Source: Capillidium heterosporum
Taxonomy: Eukaryota; Entomophthoromycota; Entomophthoromycetes; Entomophthorales; Capillidiaceae
Direction: 5' to 3'
Assembly (NCBI GenBank): GCA_016630905.1
Contig: WBMQ01000002.1
Span: 2,108,001 to 2,172,000 of the forward strand
Length of the DNA stretch: 64,000 nt
Notes under the pieces: generated by a model
The model's input: only the letters and a program-made list of their open reading frames with translations
Databases searched by the model: none
What the model was told of the DNA's origin: nothing
Program-made: the position numbers and the translations under genes
Part shown: in pieces, positions 1 to 12,200 of the stretch
Layout of the letters: the number at the start of each line of letters is the position of its first letter
How positions within the stretch are numbered: the stretch's first letter is position 1

Positions 1-159
1 GCAATGACTACAACCACAACTGCAATGCAGCCGCCTTCTGTGACAGCGAGTGCTGCAATAACATCAACTCCAACTGCTGCAAAAGTGCCAACAACAATCT
101 GTTCATTGCCTAAGGTTCCCTTGTTAAAAACATTTACATTGAATGTAACCCATTATTGA
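1..159 (+). CDS. C-terminal end of a Thr/Ala/Pro-rich protein (partial)
   Basis: The window opens inside a reading frame (frame 1) of 52 codons ending in TGA at 157-159. It begins with a run of Thr and Ala, passes through Pro/Ser/Thr-rich sequence with a single Cys, and ends in a short hydrophobic stretch and an Asn-Val-Thr sequon. Such composition is typical of O-glycosylated linkers or cell-surface proteins. No domain is visible, so no function can be given. An AT-rich 3' region with AATAAA-like sequence follows at once. The 5' part lies outside the window. Confidence 0.5.
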   Translation, partial: AMTTTTTAMQPPSVTASAAITSTPTAAKVPTTICSLPKVPLLKTFTLNVTHY

Positions 160-1139
160 ATAAATATCGTATCTTGTATAGTCATCTTCCCCTATAAATG
201 CAGTTGAGGTGTGTAAATTTACATACCTTTTCCTCATTATAAATGCCCTTCGAACCAATTAAATTAAAATATTCATATAAAGTTACTTATAACAAGAGAT
301 TTATAGTGAATTTGGTATTTATAGCGAGAGTATGTAGCAAGAGATAATTGTATAAGGTTTTGGTTTTATATAATATTTAAAGGCAGCATATTTTTAAGGT
401 TTGATTATACGTTGATTAAAGATATGAATATATTTTTTGAGAATTCAAATATGAATGCTACTTGAATCAGAAACTATAGGTTCATTTACAAGACTTACCC
501 AGTCCATCTGAGCCCAGTAATATGTAGTTTTCAAGTAGTAGATCTAATGAACTTTTGCATTTATAGAATATTTTTACTAGTCTCTTCATCTTACCTTTGT
601 ATTTAATTAAAAACATGACCCTCCCTATCTTAATCGGAATGTTACTTTAGATCAACGGATTACCTTGCATTGCTACTTATACTACAGATGTTAGATATTT
701 TATATTAAATATATATAATGCAAAGGTACTCAGAATTTGTAGCTATTTACTGGAACGTGCAATATACAGTGAAATTTTCGGATCTAATGAAATTTGTCAA
801 GCTAAGATAAGTAGGACTAAAGTTTAGTAAGTGCAGATATTTGTTAATAAATACTAAATCAAATTCAACTTTTTATAATACTTTTCGAAAAATATATAAA
901 AACCAGTACATTTCGTTCAAGCATAATTTTAAAATATTTCTGATGTAGCCTTAAAAAGGTATATCTCATTCCATTTGAAAGTCAGCAGCTATAAGCAACT
1001 CGTAAATACTAGTGCTTATTGTAGGCATTAAGTATCGTTAATAAAAAAATACTGTATACTACTATAGTATATATATGCTACAGCTTATAAAAATTTAATA
1101 CACGTCAGCATATGCTAGAGCTTTATTATTAATTAAGTT
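160..1139. other. AT-rich intergenic DNA
   Basis: No open frame with recognisable similarity, no RNA gene and no repeat was seen. It holds the 3' flank of the left-edge gene and the degenerate 3' flank of the trypsin relic that follows. Confidence 0.5.
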
Positions 1140-1805
1140 AAAGGCATTATTAGATGAACGAAGCATACACTGAAGTATGGATCCATATGAAAGGAGTACC
1201 TCTAGCGCAAAGGTATGGAATGCAAAAGTATTAATGAGCACTTCTTGAGTACTACTGACGATAAAAAGTGGATTCACAGAGCTACTGATGTAGAAAGCTT
1301 GATTTGCTACACAATTGATACAGACATGATATTGTAGAAGTCCTAAAAGATTTTGTAATTATTGACGCTGAAGATTGAGAAGTTGATCTGTCGCACTATT
1401 TTAGAAGATAGTTCATTAAAGGGAGTGACATCCCAATCAGCAATAGCTACTTGAAAATTAGTTTTGGTTGCCATGCTATTATCATCTAGGGAAATAGTTC
1501 TGATGTCAACGATGGCACTTTGAGCCAACTTCAAAATGGCTATGTTGCTTTGGAAGTTACTGATACTGTATTTGAGGTGGGTGTAAATTTTTACTATATA
1601 AATAACTTGCTCAAGTTTGAAGCTATCGGTAAAACTCAAGTTGTCAGTAGATACTAATATAAAAATTAAATGGAAAGTTCCAACAGTAATTGGCCAAGGA
1701 GAGGACGATGTTGGAGTTAAGGATGGTGCTGCTACAGAGATGGTAACCTCTGGCTTGGATCGAAACTATTTATGGGTAGAGTCAAAATCAAAAAAGCGGT
1801 CTTCC
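1140..1805 (-). pseudogene. Trypsin-like serine protease relic (psi-1)
   Basis: Minus-strand fragments match the trypsin paralogues at 23-34 kb in the right order but in several frames. From high to low coordinate these are a block matching the region around the first disulfide (VSIQ..., then a Cys and an ILN-N-VL motif, about 1700-1770), a block matching the catalytic-Asp to GWG region (KLAQSA..., about 1400-1560), and the segment after the active-site Ser (NPLF..., about 1150-1275). His of TAAHC is lost, Asp/Gly of GDSGG are replaced, and frames are broken by stops and indels. The signal peptide and promoter are not recognisable. It is clearly dead and older than the frameshifted copy at 31.7 kb. 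Confidence 0.8.
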
Positions 1806-2684
1806 AAATTATGATGGAAGTTCAACAGATCGCTATACCATAATACTATATAGAATAACCTATTATGTGCACAATAAAAAATATGCCTGAACCTACTTTT
1901 TTCTAATCAGGTAGGCTTTTTATTGGTTGATAATCCCATATTTGTATATGACAGGTGTGATTGACTAAAAAATTTCATTCATCCTACATTAATTAGGATA
2001 ACAGGGCTTTCATTAAATGGAAATACAAATAAATCCCTAATGATGTAGTTATGGCGGCTAGCATCACATTGGTGTTAGCCTTGTAGCTAGTTTATTGAAG
2101 GGGATATAGTCAAACTAGGCCCAAAACAGGGCTGGTTAAAAAGCTTAAAAAATATAGAGAAATAAGGCTTTAAAATTTTGATATCAAGTTTAATATTGAA
2201 GAGACTTATGGAGAAAGTTTTCATCAATTTTATTTTTGGGTTGAGCTGAAGGTTCAATTGCAAACTGTTATCTTGAATTACCTGTATATATAAATGTACT
2301 AATATTTATATAGCACATATAGTTAAGATCTAAATGAATTCTCCCTATTAATATTGGAAAACACTTTAAATTATATATTGAAGAAAAATATATAATGTGG
2401 AGAATTATATATTCTGATTTGAACTCTACTTGAATTTTGGATCAGCTTAGGTACTACTGACGATCCTTTGCTGTAGGTGGAGGATGCTAAAGTTATTGAA
2501 ACTATCAGGTATTTGGCAAACATATTTCAATAATAAATTAATGGGATTTCCTATCTTTGCATTCCTATATATTTATGTCTGTTTTCTAATCTTCAAGATC
2601 AAAAATTGCCTTACATCACTTGATTGTTATAGATTAAGCGACGTTTTATCATAAAGTATACAGCCTACATCAAATATAAAAATT
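1806..2684. other. AT-rich spacer between trypsin relic and inverted repeat
   Basis: Nothing recognisable. It has no similarity to the DNA just outside the right arm of the inverted repeat, so the arm boundary near 2685 is sharp. Confidence 0.45.
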
Positions 2685-3804
2685 AAATCTTAACTTACTA
2701 ATCAGTAAGTAGCTGCCTGATATCCTTTAAGGTAAATACTTTAGCTCTATCCATCTCTACACCAGGAAAGTCAACATAGAATAAGTGAAGTTGTGGACTC
2801 TATTAACTTGACCACTCCGCAGAATACCCAAATAATCGATGTAGCAAACTAGTATACAAATAGTATGGCTTATCAAATTTGGTTGCAAATCTATATTAAA
2901 ACTGTAAGTACAATCGTTAATAAAGCGATAAACTTGAAATACCTATAGTCGCATTAGCCACTATCATTTGATATGAGACTGGTCATCCTCTACCTTTTGT
3001 GATCAAAGCTTGCAACTACACAATAGCCTTTAACACTGTGTCACCTTTTAATAAAACACATCTAAAAAGTGAATGCTGTTGTATTGGAGTATAAAATCCA
3101 AGCTACCCAAGAGACAATAATATTACCCCAATATTCTGCTAGCTTAGGCTACTAGCTGTATAGGACAGGAAATAAAAAATGTAGAATCTATTTGAAGTCG
3201 ATTAATTACGCTTACCAACAGCTTATACCTTTGAGCACAATGCTTTCTTTTTGTACCACTTCCATTCCATCAGATTTTAATTTTCCTAGCCAAAGCTATG
3301 TTGAAGGTATATTAGTTTGATATTGGTGATAGTAAACCAAAATTGCCATAAAAGCATTTTTTGATTAGAAAGATGTTTGTGAAATATGCTGAATTACACA
3401 ATAAAAATGTTCTGTTGAAATCGAAACAAAACTTTGCTAAAAATAATCATATTTAGATCTGAAAGCACTATATAAATGCGGGACATAGTTTGAAGTTTTG
3501 GTTGCTATATCTTCAAATAATAGCTTGTTACAACCATCTAATAGGTGGTTGCCTTTGTAGCTCAGGATATGTTTTCCCCGAAGTAGGTGAAAGTTCGAGT
3601 TCGGCCCGACGTAGGATTTATTAACTTTTACAACGATGTCCAAGCAATTCAACGGAGTATGTATTACTCCTTGAATATAAAAGTCGGCTGATTGTATTTC
3701 TTCATAAAGTGATATAGGGTAAGCCGTATATATTTCAAAACAAAGTTTAACATGGACAAGCTACTATATAAGCTGAAGTGAAACAAACTTTTATTATAAC
3801 CAAA
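2685..3804. other. Gene-poor outer part of the left arm
   Basis: No intact gene. A 71-codon minus-strand frame at 3437-3652, also present in the right arm at 20107-20322 with 9 residue differences, starts with TTG rather than ATG and has no recognised domain. It looks like a decayed exon. The GC-richer stretch 3545-3625 contains tRNA A-box-like and B-box-like strings but cannot fold as a tRNA. Confidence 0.4.
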
Positions 3805-4617
3805 ATGACTTTCACAAAAGCTTGCTGCAGCACCCCACCCGTAACTTCGACCTATAAACCTAGAGGCAGGATCGAGAAAGTCGGCGATATGGAAGTTTAC
3901 ATCACCGGTGCCTACGATGCCAAAAGCACCATCTTTGGATTCTATGATATCTTTGGGTTCCACAACAATACCTTCCAGTTCTGTGACTTGGTAGCCGATG
4001 CTGGGTTCAAAGTAGTCGTACCCGACTTCTTTAGAAGTAACCCGTGGGATTTCAACGACTTTCCAATTACAAAGTAAAGCTTTACCTGTTATTTGTACTA
4101 AACTTTATAGTCCTGAGAAGCTGTACGCCTGGGCTAGTGGTTTTACCCTCGAAGGTCACATCAAACCTGATATCGAAAAGACTTTCAACCATCTCAACTT
4201 AAAACCAGAAGATAGAATCGGTGCTTTTGGTTTCTGCTGGGGTGGCTATGGGATTTCAACCATCGCTAAACTTGATACTCCTATATTCTTGGCCGGTGTT
4301 ATGTTACATCCCTCCCTTGTAAAGGTTGAAGATTTCAAGGACTACAAAATGCCGGTTTCGGTAATAGCTTCGGATGGTGAGAAAGAATTGGTATACTAAC
4401 TATATTGAAGCTTATTTCTAACAAAACGTTGGTATAGATTGGTGGATTTAGTATGTTAAGCTCTAACGTAGCTTCTCAAAGTCAAGTTCATGACTTTACC
4501 GATATGTTCCATGGCTTCACATCGGCTCGTGGGAACTTTGACGACCCTGATAATAAGAGACGTGCCGGTGAAGCAATTGATGTTACTATCAAGTTCTTTT
4601 CAAAGCATCTACTATAA
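3805..4617 (+). CDS. Dienelactone hydrolase family protein, copy A
   Basis: Three exons, 3805-4073, 4111-4390 and 4438-4617, with introns of 37 and 47 nt, encode 242 residues. The alpha/beta-hydrolase nucleophile motif is G-F-C-W-G-G with Cys132. The triad is completed by Asp178 (ASDGE) and His208 (FHGF), with spacing close to bacterial dienelactone hydrolase (123/171/202). The N-terminal CCSTPP motif is typical of fungal members. There is no signal peptide, so a cytosolic hydrolase acting on an ester or lactone is likely; the substrate is unknown. The start is the ATG in the CAAAATGAC context, because the frame upstream has only non-ATG codons. An almost identical inverted copy lies at 19142-19954; the only difference seen is Ala96 here versus Thr there. 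Confidence 0.9.
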
Positions 4618-4999
4618 GATAATAAATTTAGCTATACTCTCCAATAACCCGAGTCACCTCGATGGATATACTCATAGTGTAAGTAACGTTGAAGCAAAAG
4701 ATGAAGTTTGGCATTTCAAGCTATATTAAGACTAAATTGTAGAGTTGATTCAACTCTAATTTAGACACGTTAGTAAATATATAACAGGTTGAATTTGAAA
4801 TATCTAGAATTTTCTATAAGCTTATCAAGGTAGTCAAGTATGCAAAATACATGAAAATATATACAAAGGTTAAACCGATGAAAAGCATTGTTGATGAATA
4901 TAATAGAATAGGAAGATATAATGAATAAACTTGTAGCATTGTAATTTGTTTGAATACTAAATATAAACTAACCTATCGGTAAAGTATAATATAGATGAG
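4618..4999. other. Spacer between hydrolase A and the F-box relic
   Basis: AT-rich, no gene seen. From 4742 outward the two arms differ again at about 5-6% of positions, which marks the end of the nearly identical tract covering the hydrolase. Confidence 0.5.
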
Positions 5000-6290
5000 A
5001 GCTTGAGATCTATGGACTACCAACAAAAATGTAAAACTATTGTCTAAGGAGAGCAACCTAACAAACTACAAGTTTTCAAATGTGGCGTTGGTGGCTGGAA
5101 ACGCAACATCCAAGTGGAAGGGTTTACACGGGGATTTTGTCATCTATAAATCCAAAACTCGAACCCGCCTGAGCTGCAAACCTAAAAGTGTGACGGAGTA
5201 ACTACCTACACGAAGGTTTCCGTCCATATATAGTCTATTTAACTTCGCTTTGGCAACAATAGAATTAAACACTTTGCCACCAAAGCAACCAGTCAGATGT
5301 AAGTTCTTCAAATTTGTAAGCTGGAAATGTGAAGCAGATCTTTTTGAAAGAAACCAAGGAAAGATATATTCGTAACAGCTACATTGAAATAGCTGCCCTC
5401 ACATTCAAAAGATAGATTTGGTATGCTCATCCCAATACATCGAAGCTGGCACCATCATATTACCTATAGTAAGTTGATAGTAATAGATTTGGGACGCGTC
5501 AAGTTGGAAAAAAAGTGAGTTAAGGCAGGGAAGTTGTCTAAAGTGCCTAATATAGACGGAAGGCCCAGGAACCTCTTCTTTATGCCAAACTTCAAACTTT
5601 TTAATGAGTCAAAGCTTAGCACTCCAGTGTACTTATTCGCACTACTCAATACTTTTGAATCAATCTCTAAATTTGGTAGGCTGGGAAAAGCACATTTATA
5701 TACTCCAACGTATTGATGTGATAGTAATAAAACCCCAGCCTCGACCTCTTCAAATCGATTCGTTCGAACCACTTTAGATAGTTATCAATGTCATTGATCC
5801 ATAGTGTGCACAGATTTAGATAGAGTTTGTTGGTGTTTGGAAAGCTATTTAACATGCTGATGCTTGGTAAATGGTTGATTAGTAAACTTAATTTCACTAT
5901 GTTGAACTCTTTGAAAGACGCTAAATTTAATGTAGAACTGTGATATTTATAAAGTTTTCTAAAAATTTATAGTGCTGTCTGATATCCTAAAGTTGCAGTG
6001 GGTAACTAAAGTATATTTTTTATATCTGGGTATCCAACTACTTTCTTGGCAACAAATGTGATTGCCACACTTATCATAGGACTGTATGTGTTGAAATCTT
6101 GTAAATATATGTTATTTATTGTTACTGGTAAGCTGAGATGAAAGAATATTTTATGTAGGTATTATGGCTTGGGTAGGTCTTTGGCTGGTAGATATGGTAG
6201 AACTTCCTCTGAAGCTATGTCTGGCAATAGGTGTAAATTAAAAGTATATGTTGAAGACATACTATAAAATAAACTAATCAGATATACCAT
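5000..6290 (-). pseudogene. F-box/LRR-like gene relic, copy A
   Basis: Reverse complement of the relic at 17500-18760, where the reading frames are easier to follow. Minus-strand frames at 5667-5897 and 5464-5772 encode leucine-rich segments (for example LPSISMLNSFPNTNKLYLNL and LDNFPALTHFFSNL) in different frames that overlap rather than being separated by an intron, so at least one frameshift is shared by both copies. This copy has a further 1-nt difference near 6015 (six T versus five) that breaks the end of the F-box exon. Such proteins normally act as SCF ubiquitin-ligase substrate receptors. The product here is almost certainly not made. Confidence 0.6.
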
Positions 6291-6436
6291 AGTAAAGATA
6301 TCGAACTATAAAGTGATGTTTACCTATCGATTCCTTGATATGAATTTATTATAGCTCGTTCTATTGAAAAAGATGAAGTAAATTAAAATCTTCCGCTCTT
6401 TATTATAACCAATTTCAACCATTCTTACCATAGTTT

Positions 6437-7833
6437 CCTAAAGAGTTAAAATCTCTGGAGAATAGCTCAAGGATCGAATCATATAAAAATGCAATATCGA
6501 CTACAATATACATCAAACTATCTTTCTAACTTCCTGCCAAGATAAACTTCACGAAGCTTTGATTCAACTTTCCCTTGAATTCAAGTACAGGAACCAAGTG
6601 CAGTCTGGAATTATCTTTAGGGAAATGAAAGCAAACTTGATATACATTCAATTTTCAGATTTATAGAACAGTCCATTTAGTTAGGTTTAAGCAGTGGAGA
6701 TGAACAAAAAGCTTCTTTTCCAATTCCAGCCTCCAACAGATGAATTTACTAATATATTCCAAATAACGACCTACAAGGTTTGGACAAGAGAGGCATCAAA
6801 GTAACAATATACAGGAATTTAATATCAAAAGCAAACTTTCAAATACTGAAATAACTTATGGATTTGTTTTTCATATTTTGTTGATCTTAATTTATTTATT
6901 GGAAAAGAAGATGCCGTTTACTATAAAATAATATATCTGGGTTAGAGATCCAATATGAAGCGATTTATAGATAAGCATAGTTGTATTATCTTGCATTTAT
7001 TCTTTCTATTTCCTCTGTGTTGAGTTTAGAATAGTTTTATAATATATTTTTGATAGTTTTAGTTTATCAGCTTAATCTTATATGATGAATGGATGAGTTT
7101 AAGTCTCGATCAAAATTAATACAATAGTTGGTGTAGGTTTCAGCCCTTACTTTAGAACAATATATCATCTATATTCTAAGCTTTTAATGAAATTCAAAAT
7201 GTATCTTTAAAGTAACTATCTAAGCAGTATATAGGATGAATTCCATTCTAACTGTATAGGTATATGTCTACTGTATACAATTTCTTTGCTTTTATTTTCC
7301 AGTATTGCTTTATAGTTTATAAATTGTCAACCACTTTATATTATATACTTACTTTGAAATATTAGCTTTTTATCGAAATATGCTAAATGTATATTATGAT
7401 ATCGATGTCATCAAAAAAGTACAATATGTGGTTTAATATATGTGTGAAGTGAGATTAAACGATGATACTGAACCTAAATCTAAGGTAACATGTTGCTATT
7501 TGAATTAAGGAAGGGAAAATAGTCGATTTGGTCCTAAGTTACTTCTGGATAATATAGTTCAGATATCGCTACTAATATAAAAAAGATATCTATAAATTCA
7601 GGATAAAATTATCTAATACAAATTTTATATTTATCAATGGTTTTAAAATACCAGGTTCGAAGCTATAATGCTCAAAATCAGTGATTTTTATATATTTATT
7701 TTACAATATTTTATCACTATGCTGGCTATTCATTTCAAATTATTCTCGCTTACAAAATAAATCTTGATTCCTACAGTTATGGAGCTAAATCCTAAACTTA
7801 TCTAGTTATATATGTAACCAAAAATCCTTTTCA
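6437..7833. other. AT-rich intergenic DNA inside the loop
   Basis: No gene, repeat or RNA recognised between the inner edge of the left arm and the tRNA gene. Confidence 0.5.
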
Positions 7834-7915
7834 GGTGACATGGCCGAGTGGTCTAAGGCGCCGCACTCAAGTTGCGGTCTCGCAAGAGGCAGGAGTTCGA
7901 ACCTCCTTGTCATCA
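7834..7915 (+). tRNA. tRNA-Leu (anticodon CAA)
   Basis: A full cloverleaf can be drawn. The acceptor stem is GGTGACA paired with TGTCATC (one G-T pair) with discriminator A. The D-arm begins TGGCCGAG, the anticodon stem CCGCA/TGCGG encloses loop CTCAAGT with anticodon CAA (reads TTG), a long variable arm of class II type follows, and the T-arm is AGGAG-TTCGAAC-CTCCT. There is no intron and no encoded CCA. The long variable arm and A73 fit leucine identity. Confidence 0.96.
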
Positions 7916-7920
7916 TTATC

Positions 7921-7925
7921 TTTTT
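7921..7925 (+). terminator. RNA polymerase III terminator
   Basis: A run of five T beginning 6 nt after the discriminator base of tRNA-Leu, as expected for Pol III termination. Confidence 0.75.
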
Positions 7926-9221
7926 ACCGCTGTTGTCCATAATAAACAGATGGTTCTTTCATTAATTTGTACATTTTTTGGATAGAAACTATATGTATTT
8001 CCTATTCCATTTGAAGAAAGTACACCTTTTCCGATTTATTTGTTAAATTATGTAGCTAATAATAAGCTAAAATTTACAAAAAAGTAAGATTTGTTATCTA
8101 CAATAGAACTTTAGATACGCTATGATCAAACTATTTTGAGAAAAAATTGATATTTCAACAATTATACCTTTAAACCATGAGTTATCTAGTCCTATATATA
8201 TTTGCTATATTATCCACTTTAAGACAATCAAAAGTTTGAGATAAAAGGTGCGGCCTTCAGCTTTGAAAATCAAATGTTCCCGCTAAATAGAAGCAAAGTT
8301 CAGTGAGATTTAGGATCCATCCTTTGATATGAAGGAGTCTGTAGCTAACACATAGTAGACCTAAGCTAAAACTTTATGCCAAGTTTTCAAAAAGAAGGAT
8401 TTAACGACTTAAAATAAAATCTTTATTAATAGATGTTTCTAGATCTTAATATAGCACCCAAATTAACTTGCTTACTATACGTGGCAATAATGAGCTGGCT
8501 AAATTACCAAGTTCCCAACCCAAGGATTAGGGTTGGTAACCTGAGATCTGCCCATGGACCAATACTAAGCGTGTCGGACCAACTCCATATATCCTATAGG
8601 TGTGATCGGTTAAATTGAGCTATACGTTCAAATGCACATAAAGGTTGAAGAAATAAGTGGCGCTAATTGGCCTATCATTTAGCTATGGCACAACTTATAA
8701 CTGAAAATGGGTAGTGGATAGGTGACTTTGCACCAAGTTTTGATAACTTTTAGGCAGTATGATTTCAAATTTTCCCACATGCAGGCTCTAATACTGATAT
8801 TAGGGTTGGGAATGAAGTGTGACCTAGATCCAATATAGAGAATGGTTAGGTGGCTAAAGGGAGCGGAAAGGAAAGGATTCTGAAGAGAATAAGATAACAA
8901 GGTGGCTAAGGGATCAAAAGAAACAGGAAGGAAATTATCATAGATATTTTGAAGTAGCTTGTAAAGTTTTGTTATCTTTCTATTAAAGGCTCTCTCAACT
9001 TTAAATTTCAAGTTTGACTCCTTAAACTTCGCGATACCTCTATTTACTTCCTTTTTATCTCTATCCAACTCAGGAACAGTAGAACTTTTTCCATACATCG
9101 GAGTTACCCCAAGCTTTTACTTTTTTCAGTATCCACTCAAAGTTTGTTGGAGAGTTAACTTCACTTGCAACTTTAATTCAACTAATACTAGTTCCAACCT
9201 ATATCGGTGATAGAAGTTGGA
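7926..9221. other. Intergenic DNA with a GC-richer patch
   Basis: No recognised gene. Around 8505-8590 and 8790-8860 the sequence is less AT-rich and both patches share an ATTAGGGTTGG string, which may be debris of a mobile element. A 139-codon ATG-started minus-strand frame (8679-9098) has no recognised domain. It could be a divergently transcribed hypothetical gene or chance. Confidence 0.3.
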
Positions 9222-12200
9222 ATGCAGACAACGGTCAAAATAATCAGTTGGTTAATAGTGGTAGGATGTGTAGCATCAACGCAGCCCAATTTACTACGAC
9301 GTCAACTACCTCCCGTATCGACAACCACGGCCACCAATACAACTACCGCTTTATCGATTAGTAGCTCAACAACTTTACTTTCAAGTACTAGCTCGTCAAT
9401 AAGTTTGGAAACAATACCAACAGAGGGTATTACCATCCATCATGTACACACTACCGACCCTGATCTGGATGATCTGGATCTATTTCCAACCGAAGCTAAC
9501 CCACTTCCACCTTCATATCCAGAACCTGCTTTACCAACGTATAGCCAACCGGCTTATCCAGTTGTATCACCTACTTTGTCATCGGCTCCCAGCTCAACTC
9601 TACTTACTACCAAAGTACCGGTAACTTCACCAGTAAGTCCTTCCCAACCGGGAACTACCCTACCGAGCTCAAATATACAAACCACGTCATCGCCTATATA
9701 CCCCCAAACGAGTTCCAATCTATCGACTAACTCGATATCAAGTACTTTTACAGTTCCACCTACTTCGACATCCATTTCTTTACCAACCATTTCATCAACT
9801 TCCAACGATGCAGTTGGTTTAAGTTACCCTACTAGGGATTCATCGGTTAGTAGTTTATCAACTCAACCATCGACTAGCTTGTCAAGTGTTTCTTTAACTT
9901 CTAATAGTTTGGCTTCAGCATCAACTACCCAACAATCAACTCCAGCTGCTACTACTGACCCTCTCGTTCAACCAAGTTCTATCTACGTAGAAAGTAGTAG
10001 TAAAAGCTTAGTTAGTTCATCGTACTCATTTTCAACTGGGTCGAGTAGTAATCTAAAGCCAAGTTACATAGAGCCAAGCTCCATTGAAAAAGTTAGTAGC
10101 TCGACAAAGTTGATTACACCCAGTTCTTCAACAGTATCTAGCGGTAGTAGCATTCAAATACCAAGCTACGTCGAACCAAGTACAACTGAAAGGTTCAGTA
10201 ATTCAAAGCAAAGCTATTTACAGCCAAGTTCAGTTGAAAAAGTTAGCACTTCAACAAAGATCACGATTCCATCGAATCTTTCGACTACACCCAATAGCAG
10301 CACTACCATCCCAACTTATATTGAAAGGCCAAGTAGCTTTACACCAAGCTATACCCAACAAACTACTACAACCTTACCTAGCAGTACTTTTACCAAGAAA
10401 TCGATTGCAACGAGCTCATCAAACCTATTCAGTAGTACCGCCACATCTAATAGCATTGAGAAATCTATTAACTCTACTGAACAAAAGGTAGGGTCAAGTT
10501 CTTTAACTTTACCCAGTAGTGGTATCGACTCAACCTCAAGTCATGTTGAGCCAAGTAAAACTGTAACATCAGAGAGTTTAAAGTCTAATTCGGTTAAGTT
10601 CAGCACAATTGAAAAAGATACCAGTTCCACGAAACTTTCGGCCGAATCTAGTCTTTCATCTCAACTTAACAGTGCCACGTCACCAAGCTACGTCAGACCT
10701 GGAAGTGCTGAAAAGTCCAACAGCAGTACCGATACAGTACCGAGCTATATCGAACCTAGTGCAACTATTGTGTCGAGCAATTTGAAACCAAGCTCAACTG
10801 TAAAGTCCAGTAGCTCCACAAAGTTTTCAGTTGAATCCAAATCCTCAACGGCATCTACCGCCAGCAACTTGGTGCCAAGCTACATCCAACCAAGCAGTAC
10901 TGGAAGGACAAGTTTTTCGACCGAAAAGTCGACAGGATTCAGTTTATCAAGTATAATCACCACTTCAACTACCCCTAGTAGCAGTACTCTACCTAGCTAT
11001 GTTGAACAAAGTGCATCAGAAAGGTCAAGTGGCTCTACGAAACAACCCAACCGATCCAGTTCATCTTCCAAGCAAATTGAACTTTCAACCAAACCAACTA
11101 TCACCTCGCCAGCTAGTAGCTCGTCAAAGTTAACTATAGAATCCAGTGCTTCGACACCAACTTACCTAGATTCCACTTCCGACCAACCTAGTAGTAAAAC
11201 TAAGCCGTCCTCAGTTACCTCTACTGGTACTTTAGTACCAACTTACGTCAATACCAATAGTTCTAAAGTTTCAAAGGATAGCAAGTTGACATCACCTACC
11301 AATCCTAGCAGTAAAACGATATCGACCTACATAGATACCAGTTCGAGCGTAGTATCAACTACGCTTAGTAGCACCAGTCCGTCCAGTGGGTTCCCTACCT
11401 TGAGTTATGTTGAAAGGACTTCCAGTGAAACCATAACCATCCCTACTTCCACTGTCTCGACTGGTAGCGTAAAAGCTTCGAGCTCAACTGGAAAGTCATC
11501 GAGTAGTTTATCCGATAAAACTAGCTTGACTAAATCGTTTGGCTCCAAGGTCTCAGAGACTGGTAATGTCTCCAGCTACTTGCCATCTGATAAGCCGTCG
11601 ATTTCTAGTAGCAGTACAGTTAGTTTGAAGTCCTCCATTACCCAATCCACCTTGACCTATCCTACTAAACCTACGACCAGTGCTAGTGGTTCGATACCTT
11701 CCCACAGTGTCAACTCGACCTCCTTAGTTGGATCTGTAGGTTCGTCAACGACGTCCATCCCAGATAGTTTGACCTCAAGTTCCTACCCCACCAGGTCCAA
11801 AACCAGTCGTACTAAAGCTACCTCTACTTTAGTTCAATCTAGTAGTGATGCCATAAGTTCGAGTGCCACCAGCTTCAAGACTGCGACGCCAACTAGTCTC
11901 TCCACATCTTTGATGTCCAGCCTCAACTCTACGACTACCATCGTACCCACTACGACCATCCTGGCCAACACCACCCTAAGCTCTACTTCTACGAGTGTAG
12001 CTCAACCTAGCACTTCTTATGTGATCTCAGTACCTCCACCACCTCGTACCAGCTACTACCAGCCTCCGCTTACAACTTTGACCATCCACTTCACCCCATC
12101 ACCTCAACCTACCAATCTCAACCAACCCGAACCCAAACCACAACCTACCCCAAGTAAGCCGTACCTCGTTACCTACCCCACCTACCTGCAGAAAGTTACT

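Larger units (their letters stand above)
2685..6436. repeat. Left arm of a 3.75-kb inverted repeat
   Basis: This arm is the reverse complement of 17327-21074. Over most of its length position x pairs with 23759-x, with 1-3-bp indels only towards the inner end (for example six versus five A/T near 6015). Similarity begins abruptly at 2685/21074 and fades at about 6436/17327. Identity is uneven: about 94-95% by eye in non-coding parts but nearly 100% across the hydrolase gene. The arm carries an intact hydrolase gene (+) and a decayed F-box/LRR gene (-). The arms are about 10.9 kb apart. Confidence 0.93.

Noticed and set aside
3545-3625. Possible tRNA or SINE: TAGCTCAGG followed 40 bp later by AGTTCGAGTTC
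   Set aside because: Neither T-stem nor D-stem nor acceptor stem can pair, and the mirror copy in the right arm carries a change in this stretch; chance resemblance to A and B boxes.
3664-3963. 99-codon minus-strand frame opposite hydrolase exon 1 (and its mirror)
   Set aside because: Antisense shadow. Its conservation between the arms only reflects the near-identical tract.
4490-4729. 79-codon plus-strand frame over hydrolase exon 3 (and its mirror at 19030-19269)
   Set aside because: It is a shifted frame of exon 3; the spliced hydrolase frame explains the sequence and carries the catalytic His.
10040-11440. Regular tandem minisatellite in the mucin gene
   Set aside because: The (S/T)Y(I/V)x(P/Q)SS unit recurs with irregular spacing and heavy divergence; it is a degenerate protein repeat, not a DNA-level tandem array.
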